DNA of 64,000 nucleotides from Neoceratodus forsteri. Taxonomy: Eukaryota > Chordata > Ceratodontiformes > Ceratodontidae. The stretch lies in assembly GCA_016271365.2 (NCBI GenBank), contig JADMNL010000023.1:608124001-608188000 (forward strand), read 5' to 3'. Position numbers and translations under genes: made by a program. The notes under the pieces were generated by a model. The model saw only the letters and a list, made by a program, of their open reading frames with translations, was not told the origin of the DNA and ran no database searches. Each line of letters opens with the position of its first letter. Within the stretch, counting starts at the first letter, position 1. Below, one piece after another: positions 1 to 12,770 of the stretch.

Positions 1-1
1 C

Positions 2-388
2 TCACTCAAGTGTGATCATCCACAGGACAGCAAGCACTCCTCAGAACAGCAGACTCAGAATTCCAACACAGCTGAAGCAGCCAAACCAGAATACGTCAGC
101 CCGTATTTCAGACATAATCGATTTTCCATACTGAAAGACTTACCAGACACTGATCACTGATAGGAGATTGATACCAGCCACGCAGACCCAGAAAGAAGCA
201 ACCCTGAGGATGAACACACCTCATGGGCCTATACTACGGACACTGCTCTGCACTTACAGGACCTAGAACACGATCCCTGGCTCCCAGCTCACCACCAAGC
301 CACAGCACAGAAAATAGCCCTGCTGAACTGCAGCAATCACACCCAAGATGAACACCCAGAACAGCCAACTCTGCATACTGATTTATAA
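2..388 (+). pseudogene. coding-like remnant, unknown (possible retroelement ORF1/gag)
   Basis: One frame reads from the window edge to a TAA at 386-388 with only a double stop (TGA TAG) at 158-163. The predicted peptide is rich in H, Q, D, P and T and contains segments such as SPYFRHNRFSILKD. I do not recognise the family. Its place upstream of a Tx1-type LINE ORF2 on the same strand makes an ORF1 remnant possible, but 1.6 kb separates them and no zinc knuckle or coiled coil is visible. It could also be a chance low-stop stretch. The 5' end lies outside the window. Confidence 0.3.
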
Positions 389-2033
389 TCAGATAAGTAC
401 CATGGGGCAGGTGTCTAGCGGAATTAAGGAATAGAAGGGTGGGGATAACAGGAGCTAATCAGGGTTTATACAGCCCAGAGTACACAGCTCCAGTTCACCT
501 AGCAATACACCAATGCTGAGCTTCTCTTGGCATAATGGAACCCCTTATTATTACAAAATAAACTGGCTGAATCAGACCAGGCCTTACTATTGCTCCCAGA
601 TGCCTTAACCGGAGGTATATAATAATTGGGTTGTACTGTAATGTTAGGTGGCAGTTGCCTAATGCTAAATATATAGTAAAGAGTCTAAATTGTGTTGTTA
701 ATCTGCTCGGATATGAGTGAAAAGGTGCCACCTGGCCGTATTTCTGCCCGGTTCCGTCAGGCCAATAGAACTCCCCCACTTTCCTTTCTCTTCTCACAAG
801 CCTACTAAGATGTAGTGAGAAGAAAAGTCTGTGTCGGCCCTAACTAAAATGGGTGCGACAGCACACATACTGCACACTCAACAGACCCCACCCTGCACAC
901 AGCCTCTCAGTCCTTAAGAGTATAGGGTGTAACATAGAAAACCGCTCTGTTGAAATGAAGCACTCACATCCAGGATGAGTGCTAGGAATGGACAACCTCG
1001 ACATTTTAGCTGATGATCAGACAGATACCGATTGATGGGAGTTCCAGGGTGAGATAGGGAAGTGGGAAGGGTGACAACTGCAGACAACACTGCACAATGT
1101 CTTGGCTTAGATCCATTTTGTAAAATACCCTTAATGTGCCCCTCACCTCTGTGATGACATCCTCTACTATAGACATGCAGACATAGACCAGGTTTTATTC
1201 CTAATCCCAGGCACCTTCACTTGGAGATATACTACAGGCAATGTACTTTATTGTTATTTACAAGATGCTAGTTCAAAGCTGTGTTAAAGATTGTCTGCCT
1301 AAAATGTTTGACTTAGATGTTATTATTGTTACCTAGGCTTATCTCAGACCGTTTACAGTGATTGCTCCTCCTTCCCACCCTACTGTGATGCAAAGATGGG
1401 AGGGTTTTGCAAGGGTACTAGTGATATGATTAAGATAGCTCACAACCTGTACTCCCCATCACCAGCAGAACTCCCATAGGCAGACCATTAAATCCTCAGG
1501 AATGTGGATCCAGTACTTTAGGCATGTTCCCAGGGCTTTTCACCAGCCAGTAAACCAGATACTAACTTAGGGATCATCCAACGTGCTCCTCAACTCCCCT
1601 GTATGGAGGGTTCACTTATAGCTCTGTTTACCCTGATAAGGCTCTGGGAAATGGTCTGCAAAGCTATTCCCACCTGAAAATATTGAAAATATTGTACCTG
1701 GATAAACTCAGTACAAGTGTCATAGTGCAGGTGAGCTCTCCCTTATTGGGGCTTATTCCTCCACACCCCAGGGCGATCGGGCATACCATTGGCTGGGGCC
1801 CCAGCCAGTTTAGTCCCATCGCACTTTCACTGCTGTTTTGTTGGATAAGTTAAGTAGTTTAGACTGTTAGGTAGTATGTAGATACAGGGCTCATTCAAGC
1901 ATAGTATACTATTATTTTCAATCCAGTCCCGCAGGTGGAGTATGGTAATCCTAAACCACTCAGTGTATACTCCTGTCTTTTACTGTACCCCTCACTGGGC
2001 TTTTCCTAGGTCCCCAAGTGACCACAAGAGCAA
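389..2033. other. spacer upstream of LINE ORF2, nothing recognised
   Basis: There is no convincing coding frame and no repeat I can name. It may be internal sequence of the Tx1-type LINE that follows, or older intron sequence between two fragments. Confidence 0.3.
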
Positions 2034-5000
2034 ATGACAAACATTGCTATTCACACCTGGAATGTCAGAGGACTGAACTCCCCAGTGAAACGTAAGAAAG
2101 TCCTGGCCCATTTGAAATGTTTACATTCTAAAGTGGCCTTTCTACAGGAGACCAAACTATTAGAAGACGATCATACTTGTATGAATAAGGAATGGGTGGC
2201 CAGCAGGTTCACTCTAACACCCGAACTAGGAAGCATGGTGTCCTTATTCTCTTACATAAGTCTCTCACCTGGACACTAGTCCAAACACTTTCAGACCAGG
2301 ATGGAAGATGGGTAATAGCTACATAAAACACACCCACGGGTCCACTTACATTATGCAATCTTTATGCCCCAATGAGGACATTCATTAGTTCTTTCATAAT
2401 CTTGCGGAGGTGATTCTGGAATTTAACCCCCAGACTGCCCCCTGCTCATAGGTGGAACTTCAACCTGACACTGGTACCTCCCCTAGATAGAAACGATAGA
2501 GGTAAAGAGGCATACATAAAAGCGGAAGGCCCTTCATCAAATGATTTCAGATCAGGGGCTTACAGATTTATGGAGACTTTTCCACCTAGAATGAGAGATT
2601 ACACCTTCCATTCAGAAGCTAATGCCTCATACAGTAGGCTGGATTTCTGGCTGGGCTCATCCACCTTAACATCTAAAACCCTCAATGTCTCAATTCTTCC
2701 CCAGACTATTTCTGACCATGCCCGGATCAGCTCCTTTTACAGTGGGACCCTGTGGCCCCCACCCAGACAATGGAGATTAGACCTCTCCTAATGAGAGACC
2801 CGGACTTCATCCCTGGGCTAGGAATGAAGCCTCTCTTTTTAGCTGAAAATTCTATAACAGACACCTCAGCTGGCACCACATGGGAAGCTTTTAAGGCCAC
2901 AATGTGGGGTAATATCATGGGGTTTGCAGCAGCTAAACGCAGAGAAGGGAACACCAGTTAGTTACCCTGGAACAGAAACTAACTGCAGCTGAAGACATCT
3001 TTAAGTCCATGCCCTCTCCATCATTCGCTCCCTACAGGCAGAACCATTCTAGGTCTCCGCTTTGAAATTAACCAACTTCTTAATAGAAAGGCTGAAGTAG
3101 CCATCCTTCGCCTAAGACACACCTTCTGGGATAGAGGTGATAAAGGGACAAAGTATTGCATGCCAGCTTCGTAAACAACAGGTCAGTAGATATATCACAG
3201 GACTGAAGAACAAGCAAGGGTATTGGTACATTCCCAGAGGACATTAATAATATCATGTCCTCTTTCTATAAATTGCTTTATTCCTCACACCACATAAAAA
3301 CCAAACAGAGACACTCAATCATATTTGGATACTTTACACCTGCCTAGATTGCAGAAGCAGCAAGTACAGCTCCTAGACCTCTCCATTTCCAGTGAAGAAG
3401 TAACTGCAGCTATTCAAGGCTTGAAAAGGGAAATTCTGGGTAGCGATGGCTACACTGCAGATTTTTACCAGGCATTTGCCCCATTATTTCACATCTCTTA
3501 ACCCAAGTATTCCAGGAGATAGAACGTATGGGCACCCTTCCTCCTCCATGTGTGGAGACAACCATTGTAGTCATCCCCAAAAAGGGCAAGGATTCCACTA
3601 ACCCCAGAAGTTATAGCCCAATTTCTCTCATTAATTTAGACAGCAAATTGTACACCAAAATTCAAGCATCTAGACTTAGACCCTACTCCCCGGACTTATA
3701 TACCCTTCACAGGTGGGCTTTATACATAGGACGTCACAGCTCAGATCACTTGAGAATCCTCATAAATCTGATGTCTTTTCAAGTCACTCTCTACACTGGC
3801 AGCTGCCATTGCAGTGGACTTGAAAAGGCATCGACTCAGTAGAATGGGACTATCTCTATACGGTCCTTACTCACTTTGGGATAGGAGACAAATTCTCTCT
3901 AAGATACAAGCCACATATGCTGGCCCCTCAGTCAGAGTTAATACAAACTCCACTCTCCCCCATTTCCACTGAAAAGAGGTACGAGAGCGAGGCTGCCCCT
4001 CTCCCCTCCTATTCATACTGGCAGTTGAACCCTTGTCTGCAGCAATACGAACCCACCCTGATATAAATGGATTGACAGTAGAAAGTATAAGCTACACAAC
4101 CTTATGTATGCCAACTGCATCCTTCTTCTCCTGGTGGTTGCCCACCGAGCCATCCCTACCCTCCTCAGTCTTCTAGAAGCCTTTTCTAGATACTCAGACC
4201 TATGACTGAATCAGAATAAGACTGAAGTACTCCCCTTAATACCCAGTGCATACAACAGAAGATGGATGCAGCTGACTCCTTTGGCCCTTAATGGTCTCAC
4301 TTATTTGGGAATTGTTTGACTCCATCTTTGGATGCAATATGGCAGGCTAATATACAACCCCTTATCGCCTCCATCAAGACAGAATTTGACAGATGGAAAC
4401 TCCTCAAACTTACCCTAGCAGGGAAAATTAGGCGTTAAAATGATATCAGCCCCTAAACTCTTTTACCTCCTTATGCACTTGCTCTGTCCTTCATTTCCAA
4501 GCAATGGCACCAGGCCATTGATAAACTATTTGGGACTTACTATGGGAAGGTTCTAAACCCAGATATAGCTGGTCCAAGCTAGGTCTCACTGGGAACAAGG
4601 AGGATGGAATCTTCCATGGCTAGAGGAATACCACCGGCTTTCCTGCTAGCCCTAATCGGGTTAAGTGGGCGTGTCTCCTCTTCCCCACAATGGAGACAAC
4701 TCGAACTGGACATCACAGGAATTACTCACCGCCTCCTCCTCTGTTTTTGTAAAAGATATCAGTGCCAAAGTTGGATCATTCCATAAGCCTAATGCAGATC
4801 ATATTTCACCTATAGTGATAATATCCAGATCCAACTGGTTTAGTACTCATCGGAAGATGAAAATGGACCTCTCTGCTCCCCATGTACCTCTCTGGCAAAA
4901 TCCTCTATTACTATAGGAGGAACTGAAGTACTATGGAAAACAATGGTTGATTTGGGTATTTCCAAAATGGGATATAATGGCCCCACACCTTAAAGCTCTT

Positions 5001-5800
5001 CAGGCATTCCAATCCCTCACGGCAGATATGGGGCATCCCACAATTGGATTTTGGAGATACCTTCAACTTAGAGATGCAACTCGACACCTTTAATCCCTAG
5101 CTTGATTTATGGTAAACCCTCTGCCTTAGCACCTAGACACTACACCTCAGGGTCTTGCAGGCCATATATATGCTATTCTTAGGATACTCTTCTATCTCAA
5201 TCTGACGATGCAAGATGTAAATGGGAGAAGATGCTGCAATTCCACATCTTACCTGGGGCCTGGGACCAGGCCTGGAAAGAAACACATAGCTGGTTTAAAG
5301 GTGCCAGATCCAGACTAATTCAAAATAAAATTGCCCATTCTTGGTACAGAACCCCACTATCCTTCATAAAAGCCAAATTACTAGAGTCTGATAGCTGTTG
5401 AAGATGCCAGAAACCGGAGGGGAATCTGCTGCACATACTCTATGGTTCTGTCCAAAGATTCAACCCCTATGGCGAAATACAGACTGTAGCTTCTAAGGTG
5501 ACACAGCAACAGATTCCCTTAGTCCCGCTTCTATCTCCTGGGAATACGTAGTGACATCCCTAAGTTATCCCTACAGATGTACAGGTGGCTTGCATTGCTG
5601 ACTCTGCAAACTAAGAGAGCTATTCTCTGTAAGTGGAGGTCCTCCTGGTCCCCACAACATCAGAGGTACTGGTGTCCCTTTTGACCCTGGCTAAACTAGA
5701 CAGAATTTCTCACCTTCAAACATTTCAAAACTCCCACATTCAGACTCTGCTAGGCACCTTATCTTAACTATGTCCAGCCTCAGACAGTAATAGGATGAAT
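2034..5800 (+). pseudogene. Tx1-type L1 ORF2 (endonuclease-reverse transcriptase), broken
   Basis: Intact ORF2 proteins nick target DNA and copy their own RNA into it. The apurinic-type endonuclease begins MTNIAIHTWNVRGLNSP and continues with FLQETKL, a frameshifted CNLYAP segment near 2355, a degenerate GGDFN-like site near 2450 and YTFHSEANASYSRLDF near 2600, then SDHA. Reverse transcriptase follows: SDGYTADFY near 3440, VVIPKKGKDS and SPISLINLDSKLYTK near 3560-3660, GRHSSDHLRILINLM near 3730, and GCPSPLLFILAVEPL near 3990. The catalytic YADD box near 4110 reads Y-A-N-C, so both aspartates are lost. There are many frameshifts and stops. It is certainly inactive. Confidence 0.8.
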
Positions 5801-6650
5801 ACTTCCACATACCTTCAGGGATACAATGAGATTTGAATGTGGCTCATTAGCAAGTGGGCCTAGTGTTTCATAAGGCGGTTTACGCCTATCCTTTGTTAAG
5901 GTTCTGGTCTAGTATAAGATTACCCTTCTATTTTCAGGTTAATCTGGCTGTACACTTGATTTTCTATTCACAACATAAAAGTATTTAGGTTAAGAACTTA
6001 AGCTCTGGGATATATTTGTTTCTGTCCTAGGTTAAGTCCGAATTTTGCAGAGCATATACACACTCTGCCCAACTCTTCTCCCAAGGCCGTGAAAAGGGAT
6101 TGATTGGCTTGCCTAGACACAAGACAGTACATCTGGTGTGCTTATGTCTGGCAAAGACGATTGACTGGGATGGAAATCCTGCCCTGGTGAGTACAACAGC
6201 TTGATATTTACTTTACACATATTAAGGGCAATGCAGTACACCCTTCTTGGCCATTATCCCCACCTCAAAACATCCAACCTTTCTTATTTGTACTGCTCCA
6301 AGGGTAATAAGGACTAGATAATAACTTACTCTATAACCTGATGTCTGACATTCCTGATTGTCTGTATTAACAATTAGATGTACCTGTACACCTCTAAGAG
6401 AATAATTTGATGCCTGTTCTTATCCCCCACTTTCTTCCTTCCAGTCTCTGATTCTCCCTGGTCTCTTTCCCTCTCTTCCTCCCCATCTCTTTCCTCCCTT
6501 TCTCCTACTCCTTCTATTGCCCTCCTCCTTTTTCATACTGGAAATATGCACTTGTACATTGCCTGTTGATTGGTTAAATATATGGTACAGACTCTGTGGA
6601 TGTATACTGTATCTTGTCTACCTTTTTGGAAAATAAAAATTTACAAAAAA
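2034..6650 (+). mobile_element. L1/Tx1-clade LINE, degraded, with 3' tail
   Basis: This non-LTR retrotransposon copy runs from an ORF2 start at 2034 through endonuclease and reverse transcriptase remnants to a 3' UTR. It ends in a short A-rich tail (AATAAAAATTTACAAAAAAAC) near 6650. The tail form and the protein motifs fit the Tx1 branch of L1. The orientation is antisense to the teneurin gene. The 5' limit is uncertain because sequence from 1 to 2033 could belong to the same element. Confidence 0.75.
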
Positions 6651-6654
6651 ACAA

Positions 6655-8560
6655 CTGATGCAAAGAGTAGGATGCATCAAATCTTGCACCAATTCTGATT
6701 TCCAAATGGCGCTTGCATCAAAAATAGGTCTGCATGCACCAAAGTGGCTTGCCTCATGCTTGCACCAAAAAATGCCTGCACCATGTCGGATGGGATGCCT
6801 GCATCACTGAAATGATGCACCATCCCCTTATATGGGATTTTCAAAGAATGCAAGTCCTGTCCTTTTGCCTAAGATGCCTGTCGCTGTTAGACCAGCCCAA
6901 ATTGGTCTAAGGGACACTAGAGCACATAAAGAGACCCAAATCAGGTGGTCAGACCTGACTATTCTACTATTAAGGGCAGTATTCTTCTGCAGGACTAGTT
7001 TAGAACATTTTGGGGGCTTAGTTTTGGCAATTTCATCTGCCGTTTTGTTTTAATTAGCTTGCATCATTCTCATCCTTGTGTCATTTTTACTCAACTTATA
7101 CCATTGTTGTTGATTCAGCTTGCACCATATTTGTTACTCAGCTTGCACCATTTTTATTATTCAGCTTGTACCAGTTTTACTAAATTTGCACCATTTTGTA
7201 CTTAGTCTGCATCATTTTCCTCCTTTGAATCATTTTTTGACTCAACTTGCACCATTTTGTTACTCAGTTTGCACCATTTTTACTCAGTTTGCACTATTTT
7301 TGTACTTAGTTTGTGTCATTTTCATTCCTTGAGTCATTTTGTGACTCAACATGCACCATTTTTGACTCAACTTGCACTTTTTATTTCAGTGCAGCTTGTG
7401 TCATTCTCAACCCTACGCCATTTTGTTGACACAGTGGACCTCTTGAGGCAGTTTGGGGACTTTGTCTCAAAGACCACTGGCCAGATTTTCAATGGCCTGG
7501 CGCAGCTGTGACAATGGCAGCTTGCGCTGAGTGCAGTGCTCCTGGGACCCTGTGCCCAAATTTCTAAATTACAGGGTCCCGCGCCTAAGTCCAGTGGCTC
7601 TGCGGCAAAGGGGGTGCTGTGCCAGATGAATGGTGCACCCACCCGAATGCCACAACGGCTAGGGAGTCTGCAGCACCCACGACAGGGGCTGGCAACTGAG
7701 CACTCGCCCCACCACTGTGCCACTGGCGCAGCATCACTATCCAGTACCCTGGTGGGTTAGTGCCCCTGTGGTAGCCAATCTAGCACTCCACCCCTCCCAT
7801 ACCCCGATCCAACGACCGACACTGCCTCCACACGCCACCCAGCTGGTTGCTGAGGGCAGTCCATGCGTACTATATATACTGTATATGCACACCCACTGAC
7901 AGCTCATTCAAGGCCCAGCCATGGCGGCATGTGGAGGCAGTGCCGGTCACTGGATCCTGGTACAGGAGGGGGTGGGATTGCTGATGGTACCACAGGGGTT
8001 GGCAGGATGCAGAGACGTGGGTGTTGGGGACCATGATGGGGGTGAGGGGACCACTGGGCCACCAGGGATCACCCACCAGGGATGGATTGGGGTGGGCCAC
8101 ATGGTAGCACCTACAGGATGACCCCGTGAGCCATCTAAGTCCCTTAGACCAGCCCATCACTGGTCTAAAGGGTACTTGTCACTTGTCCGGGGGTCTTTTC
8201 AAAATCCAGATTTGAGGGCAGCAGCAGTCAGGATCTTTCACAAGCACCCAGCGCAATGCCGCAGCCACTTACATGTTGCAAGGATGGTGCTAGCACATTG
8301 TGCAGGCAGCCTGCTGGGTGACCCAGGCTGCCTTCAAATTCCCACTTGGCGCAGCCCTTGGCACAAGGTGCCCCTTGCATCAGACCTGTTTGATGCAAGC
8401 ACCTTGGCGTCAATCTAAGGTTTTGAAATCTGGCCCCACTTTTCTTGCAAAATATGGTGCACAGTATTTGGCACACCTTGATCTGACTCAAGCTGGTTGT
8501 TTGATGCAGCTTGCATGGATCTAAGGGCCCTTTGAAAATCCAGCTGACAGTCTCTGAAGC
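6655..8560. mobile_element. composite non-autonomous foldback element
   Basis: The region lies directly after the LINE tail. Its outer parts are rich in short motifs such as TTGCATCAAA and are partly inverted: GCTTGCATCAAAAATAGGTCTG near 6710-6735 pairs with sequence near 8375-8410. Two almost identical hairpins sit inside, at 6887-6910 and 8142-8171, each with arms TTAGACCA/TGGTCTAA. Between them are a minisatellite (7080-7440) and a GC-rich core (7440-8130). No transposase frame is present. The exact ends and any target duplication are not resolved, so it may be two overlapping elements. Confidence 0.5.
7080..7440. repeat. degenerate ~20-25-bp minisatellite
   Basis: Roughly fifteen imperfect copies of a unit close to CTTGCACCATTTTTACTCAG are arranged head to tail. 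Copies differ by small substitutions and by the length of the T run. It lies inside the composite foldback element. Open frames across it are by-products of the repeat. Confidence 0.85.
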
Positions 8561-9459
8561 AGATTTAACATAGTCCCAAATAAAGTCATGGTAGAGCCAG
8601 AATAATTTTTAATGTTGCCAATTTGCCCCACAGTTCAATAGCCATATTTGTGTCCTTAAAATTGCTTCCCAGCTTTAGCAGTTTTTCCAGTCCTGATCCT
8701 GTTGCTGCTGCCAATATTTAACGTCCCTTGTTTGCAGCAGGCAGGCTGATTATCTGAGTCCCAACATTATACTGGTGCAGCCAGGATAATTATTTATTTC
8801 AAACTTTTCTCCTTTTACAATATCCCTTTAGCGTTTAAATGACAGCTGCTGCTGTTTTATTTATTTACATTTCTTTCTTGCAGCAGCCACCAAAAATAAC
8901 AGTTTCTCAAAGGCAGACAGAACCTTCATTAATATTTCTGAAGATCGGTTCGGCTCATTAATATTCATGTGCTCCGATCAATAGTGCTTGTGAAATTTTT
9001 TAATTAAAATGAGAAGGGCCTTTCTTGGCCATTGTTTAGGTCACCAGTCCCCACTCTGCCTAATGCAGGGACAAGGACTGTCAAACACTCTCCCACAGGA
9101 CCTCAAACAGAGCGGTCAGGAGAGCAAAGGTGCAGCTTTCGCGTGCGCAATCCTGCGGCACCAGAGTGCCAAAGAGAACAGCGGGAGGTGCAGCTTATGT
9201 TTTGAGCCTGAAATGGGTTAGAATTGCACTAGGGCTACTGGGCACAAAGGGCACTAAAAGGACTTGGGCTACAGCAGTGAAGTGGGGGAACCTGGACAGG
9301 GAGAAATGGCAGGCAGCCAGGAGGCACTCTAGGAGCAGGTAGCAGAAATGGGAGGACAGACACAAGGTAAGCCCCCAGATTTTGGGGGTTACACGCAAAA
9401 CACTGAAGTCATTGTAGTTTTACACCCCGATATTATTTTTCCTTAATTCCACTGTAGAG
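8561..9459. other. intron sequence, nothing recognised
   Basis: Mixed sequence without a supported gene or named repeat. It includes several GCTGCTG/GCAGCAG-type short motifs between 8690 and 8890. No splice-flanked coding frame is visible on either strand. Confidence 0.4.
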
Positions 9460-9488
9460 GTGAAGAGCAAACTCTCTTTCTTCTTTCT

Positions 9489-9522
<34 letters not shown>

Positions 9523-9570
9523 TTCCTTCCTTCCTTCCTTCCTTCCTTCCTTTCTTTCTTTCTTTCTTTT
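9460..9570 (+). repeat. (CTTT)n/(CTTC)n polypyrimidine microsatellite
   Basis: A tract of CTTT units grades into CCTT units and back. It is a pure pyrimidine strand, of the type that can form triplex DNA in vitro. Long open frames here (poly-F/L/S) are artefacts of the repeat. Confidence 0.95.
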
Positions 9571-10027
9571 CTCTGCCCCAGCTGCCCCCTTCTAAAAAAC
9601 CCTCTGCCCCATCACCCTGGTCTCACCAGGACTTACCCAGAGCCCACCCAGTCACTGGGTGAGGAACCTCAAGTGGTCAGTTGTCATCCACAGCTGGGGT
9701 TGTTTTCCTTCATTTTTCCCTTCCCCATTGCTGGGGTGCACACGAGCCATGCTCACATGGAGGTGTGCGCGCATCCACAGAAGTCCCACAGCACCTCCCT
9801 TCTGTGGTGCCCACAGTCCAGCACTACCCTCAGGCCTCTACCTGGGGCAGTCATTCGGCAGAAGCACCAGTCCTCCCTCCCTGGGAGAGAAGAGCTGTCC
9901 TCCAGATGCTCAATCCTCTCCCTCCTCTGCCAATTCCTATCATCCCATGCTCGTTCCTGAACACGGGTCACCAGCATGATGTGAGGTGTGGCCTCCAGTG
10001 CTCACCCCTCAGCACCACTGGACTGGC

Positions 10028-10028
<1 letters not shown>
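9571..10028. other. 458-bp segment between two CTTT tracts
   Basis: Moderately GC-rich unique-looking sequence. Several overlapping open frames cross it but none has supporting motifs or splice sites, and all run into the flanking microsatellites. I see no known repeat. Confidence 0.35.
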
Positions 10029-10085
<57 letters not shown>

Positions 10086-10160
10086 TTTCTTTCTTTCTTT
10101 CTTTCTTTCTCTCTCTCTTGCTTTCTCTCTCTCTCTTCCCTCCTTCCCTTCCTTCCTTCC
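10029..10160 (+). repeat. second (CTTT)n polypyrimidine microsatellite
   Basis: About twenty uninterrupted CTTT units are followed by CT and CCTT-rich sequence to about 10160. It has the same strand bias as the tract at 9460. Confidence 0.95.
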
Positions 10161-11160
10161 AACCTGTACTTCACAAGTTTTGGTCTGTGCCATCTTCAGA
10201 AAGCCTAGGTGCTCTGCATGATAGTATCATATTAGTCACCAGACTTACATCCATAAAGTATATCTTAACAGTAGGAATGGAGGCCTGGTGAGGTGCTTGA
10301 TTCACAGAGAGTGTTCCGACTCACAATGATGGTGCTGCCCTGAGCAGATACTGTATGTTCTGTTTACATCCATATAAAATAACAAAACAATTTAAATGGA
10401 CCTGTACTGAACCACAGGGCAAGTGAGAAATACAGGCAGAGTGAGTGGTGTTTCTTGGGAGTGCCCAGGGACTCCTTTGTTCATTTATATAGTATATACC
10501 TTTTCCACTACTAATTTACTGAATGGCTTCCACCTCTCTTTTCAAAGCCTTTTCAGGCTTGAGCCTCACATTCCACATAGTGTGAACTGGCCAGCCTGGC
10601 ACTACCTGCCCGAATGAGGACTTGGTTAGGTTAGGGAAGAGGACCCTCTCTTTAGAGACTGTGTAGCATTCCCAGTAGATGTGGAGGCATTGCATAACTT
10701 CTCCCTTTTCTCTCTATGCATCCCTATTCACTGCCCACGGAGGCAATGTATTAGCCGCCAGATGCCCAGTACTACACAGTCATCCCAAGCACCCTTCTTC
10801 TAAGTGCTTCCAAGGTAGTGGCAAAGCAGTTGGAGTTGCTATTCTCCTCCCTCCCTGGAGAAGAATTGCAACCTCTGGGACATTCAGTCCTCCAGTTTGC
10901 TTGCATCCAACCCTTGTGATTGGGGTTTGTATCTAGGTTGCAATGTTGCAAGTGCCACCTGTCACTGAAAGAAACATGTTTTGAAGCTGATTCACATTTT
11001 ACAAGGTTATATTATTCTAATAAAACAATTACAAATCAAAATATAAAAATATTTAAAAAATTAGTTTATGACAATGCTAAGGTAATTTGAGGGTTTGGCT
11101 ATCTTCATTAATCTAAACATAGGAGCACAAAGCACAAGATGAAGACTCTATAGGTTACAC
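10161..11160. other. intron sequence, nothing recognised
   Basis: No coding frame with supporting motifs and no identifiable repeat. The last 150 bp are A/T rich. Confidence 0.4.
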
Positions 11161-11164
11161 TAAC

Positions 11165-12110
11165 TTAGGTAACTACTTAGATACATAGATACATAGAATG
11201 TGATGGCAGATAAGGACCATGTGGCTCACCTAGTCTGCCCCTTTCCTCACCTAATGCATTATTGCAGACCCTAGTTGATCTAAGGACACCCTCTCTTCCC
11301 TATTGTGAGAGTACTCTTATGTCTAGGCCATGCATTCTTGAATTCCCCTACCATTTTTGTCCCTACCACCTCCATGGGGAGGCTGTTCCAAGCATCCACT
11401 ACTCTTTCTTTGAAAAATGCTTGCTCACAGTGCTCCTGAGCCTACCCCCTCTAGCCTCATATCATGCCTCCTTGTTCTTGTATACCTTCTTTTCTGAAAG
11501 ATGCTACACTCCTGTACCTTGTTAATACCCTGACACCCTGACATACTTGAATGTCTCTATTATATCGCCTCCCTCTCCTCTCCTCCAGGAATACAAATTG
11601 AGGTCCTCTAGTCTTTCCTCATATGACTTTTGATGCAGTCCTTGCACCATTTTGTTGCCCTTCTCTGGACTGCCTCTATTCTGTCTATGTCCTTCTGGAA
11701 TCGGCCTCCAGATCTGGACACAGTGCTCCAGATGAGGTCTCACTAGTGATCTGTACAGTGGCATTACTACCTCCTTTTTCTCCTGGTGATACCTCTCCCT
11801 ATGCACCCTAGCATCCCACTGGCTCTACCCACAGCCTTCTCACATTGTGTAGTTACCTTTAGGTCGTCACATATGATTACCCTCGGGTCCCTTTCTTGAT
11901 TGGTGGCCATGAGCACCTCTACCCCCTCTTGTACTCCTTCCTTGATTTCTGCACCCAAATGCATGATGTTGCACTTCTTTGCATTGAATCTTAACTGCCA
12001 CACTCTCGACCACTCCTAAAGCATATTAAGGTCATTTCTCATTTTCCACCCACCCTGGAATGTTGACCTTGTTGCAGATCTTAGTGTCATCTGCAAAGAA
12101 GCATACTTCT
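11165..12110 (-). mobile_element. CR1-like LINE, 5'-truncated, minus strand
   Basis: The 3' end is the low-coordinate side, with a short repeated tail (TACATAGATACATAGAA, 11178-11200) followed by the common CR1-type sequence around GGCAGATAAGGACCA and CTAGTCTGCCC. Upstream on the minus strand is the C-terminal reverse transcriptase region: the FADDTKICNK box is recognisable as DDTKICNK near 12075, then LRFNAKKCNIMHLG near 11980, PRVIICDDLKV near 11880, and MPLYRSLVRPHLEHC near 11750. Frames are shifted between blocks. Similarity stops near 12110, giving a typical 5' truncation. Confidence 0.8.
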
Positions 12111-12770
12111 TGAGCACTTGGTCATTCCTTAAGGCTTCAAATGGTTTGTCTGCATTAGACTGGTCCATGATCTCTGAACTCTGATATTTAACTATCCTAT
12201 CTATGTTTTATACCCATTGAACAGTATTTCCATTAAGACTCAGTGCTGCAAATTTGACTTAAATATTGATGTGTACAGTATGTTGTTATATGATACATTT
12301 AATATTCTCTGTTGACTGTTCTATCTTACACCATACTTTGTCACTGATTACTGTGATACCTGTATGCCTTGGGCTGCTATTATATCTACTGCTGGTCTTT
12401 AACTGTTACTGAAACACTCTGGCCATACTTGTTGTGCACTGTACATGTAATATTGTAGTCGCATGCCTTTATAAATGACCATTGCTCAAAGGCTTTCTAA
12501 TTCTGTCTGAATAAACTTTAAAAATCAGTGAATAAATGCACTGTCTAGTGGTGGGACAGCACATAACTGAAAGTAGCTGCTGATCTGGTTTCTATACTTT
12601 GTACTGTATTTAGAAACAGACAAAGCATTCTACTTTGAGATTTGCTGTATGTACTATTGATAGACTGTAGACCACTAAATAAAATAAATGAATTTTGTAT
12701 CTTTCTTTGCATATAGATGTGGTGCTGCCCTATACAAACACACACACATATAATAGGGATGTGGTCGCTC
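12111..12770. other. intron sequence, possible old LINE 3' tail
   Basis: A/T-rich sequence without a coding frame. A segment ending near 12530 with AATAAACTTTAAAAATC could be an old retroelement 3' end, but I cannot assign it. A short CA run lies at 12737-12750. Confidence 0.3.

Noticed and set aside
7120..7723. Open frames across the minisatellite and GC-rich core
   Set aside because: Period-driven composition and overlap on both strands suggest chance frames.
9460..10291. Open frames of 100-175 codons rich in F, L and S, or K, E and R on the opposite strand
   Set aside because: They are translations of CTTT microsatellites joined to unrelated sequence.
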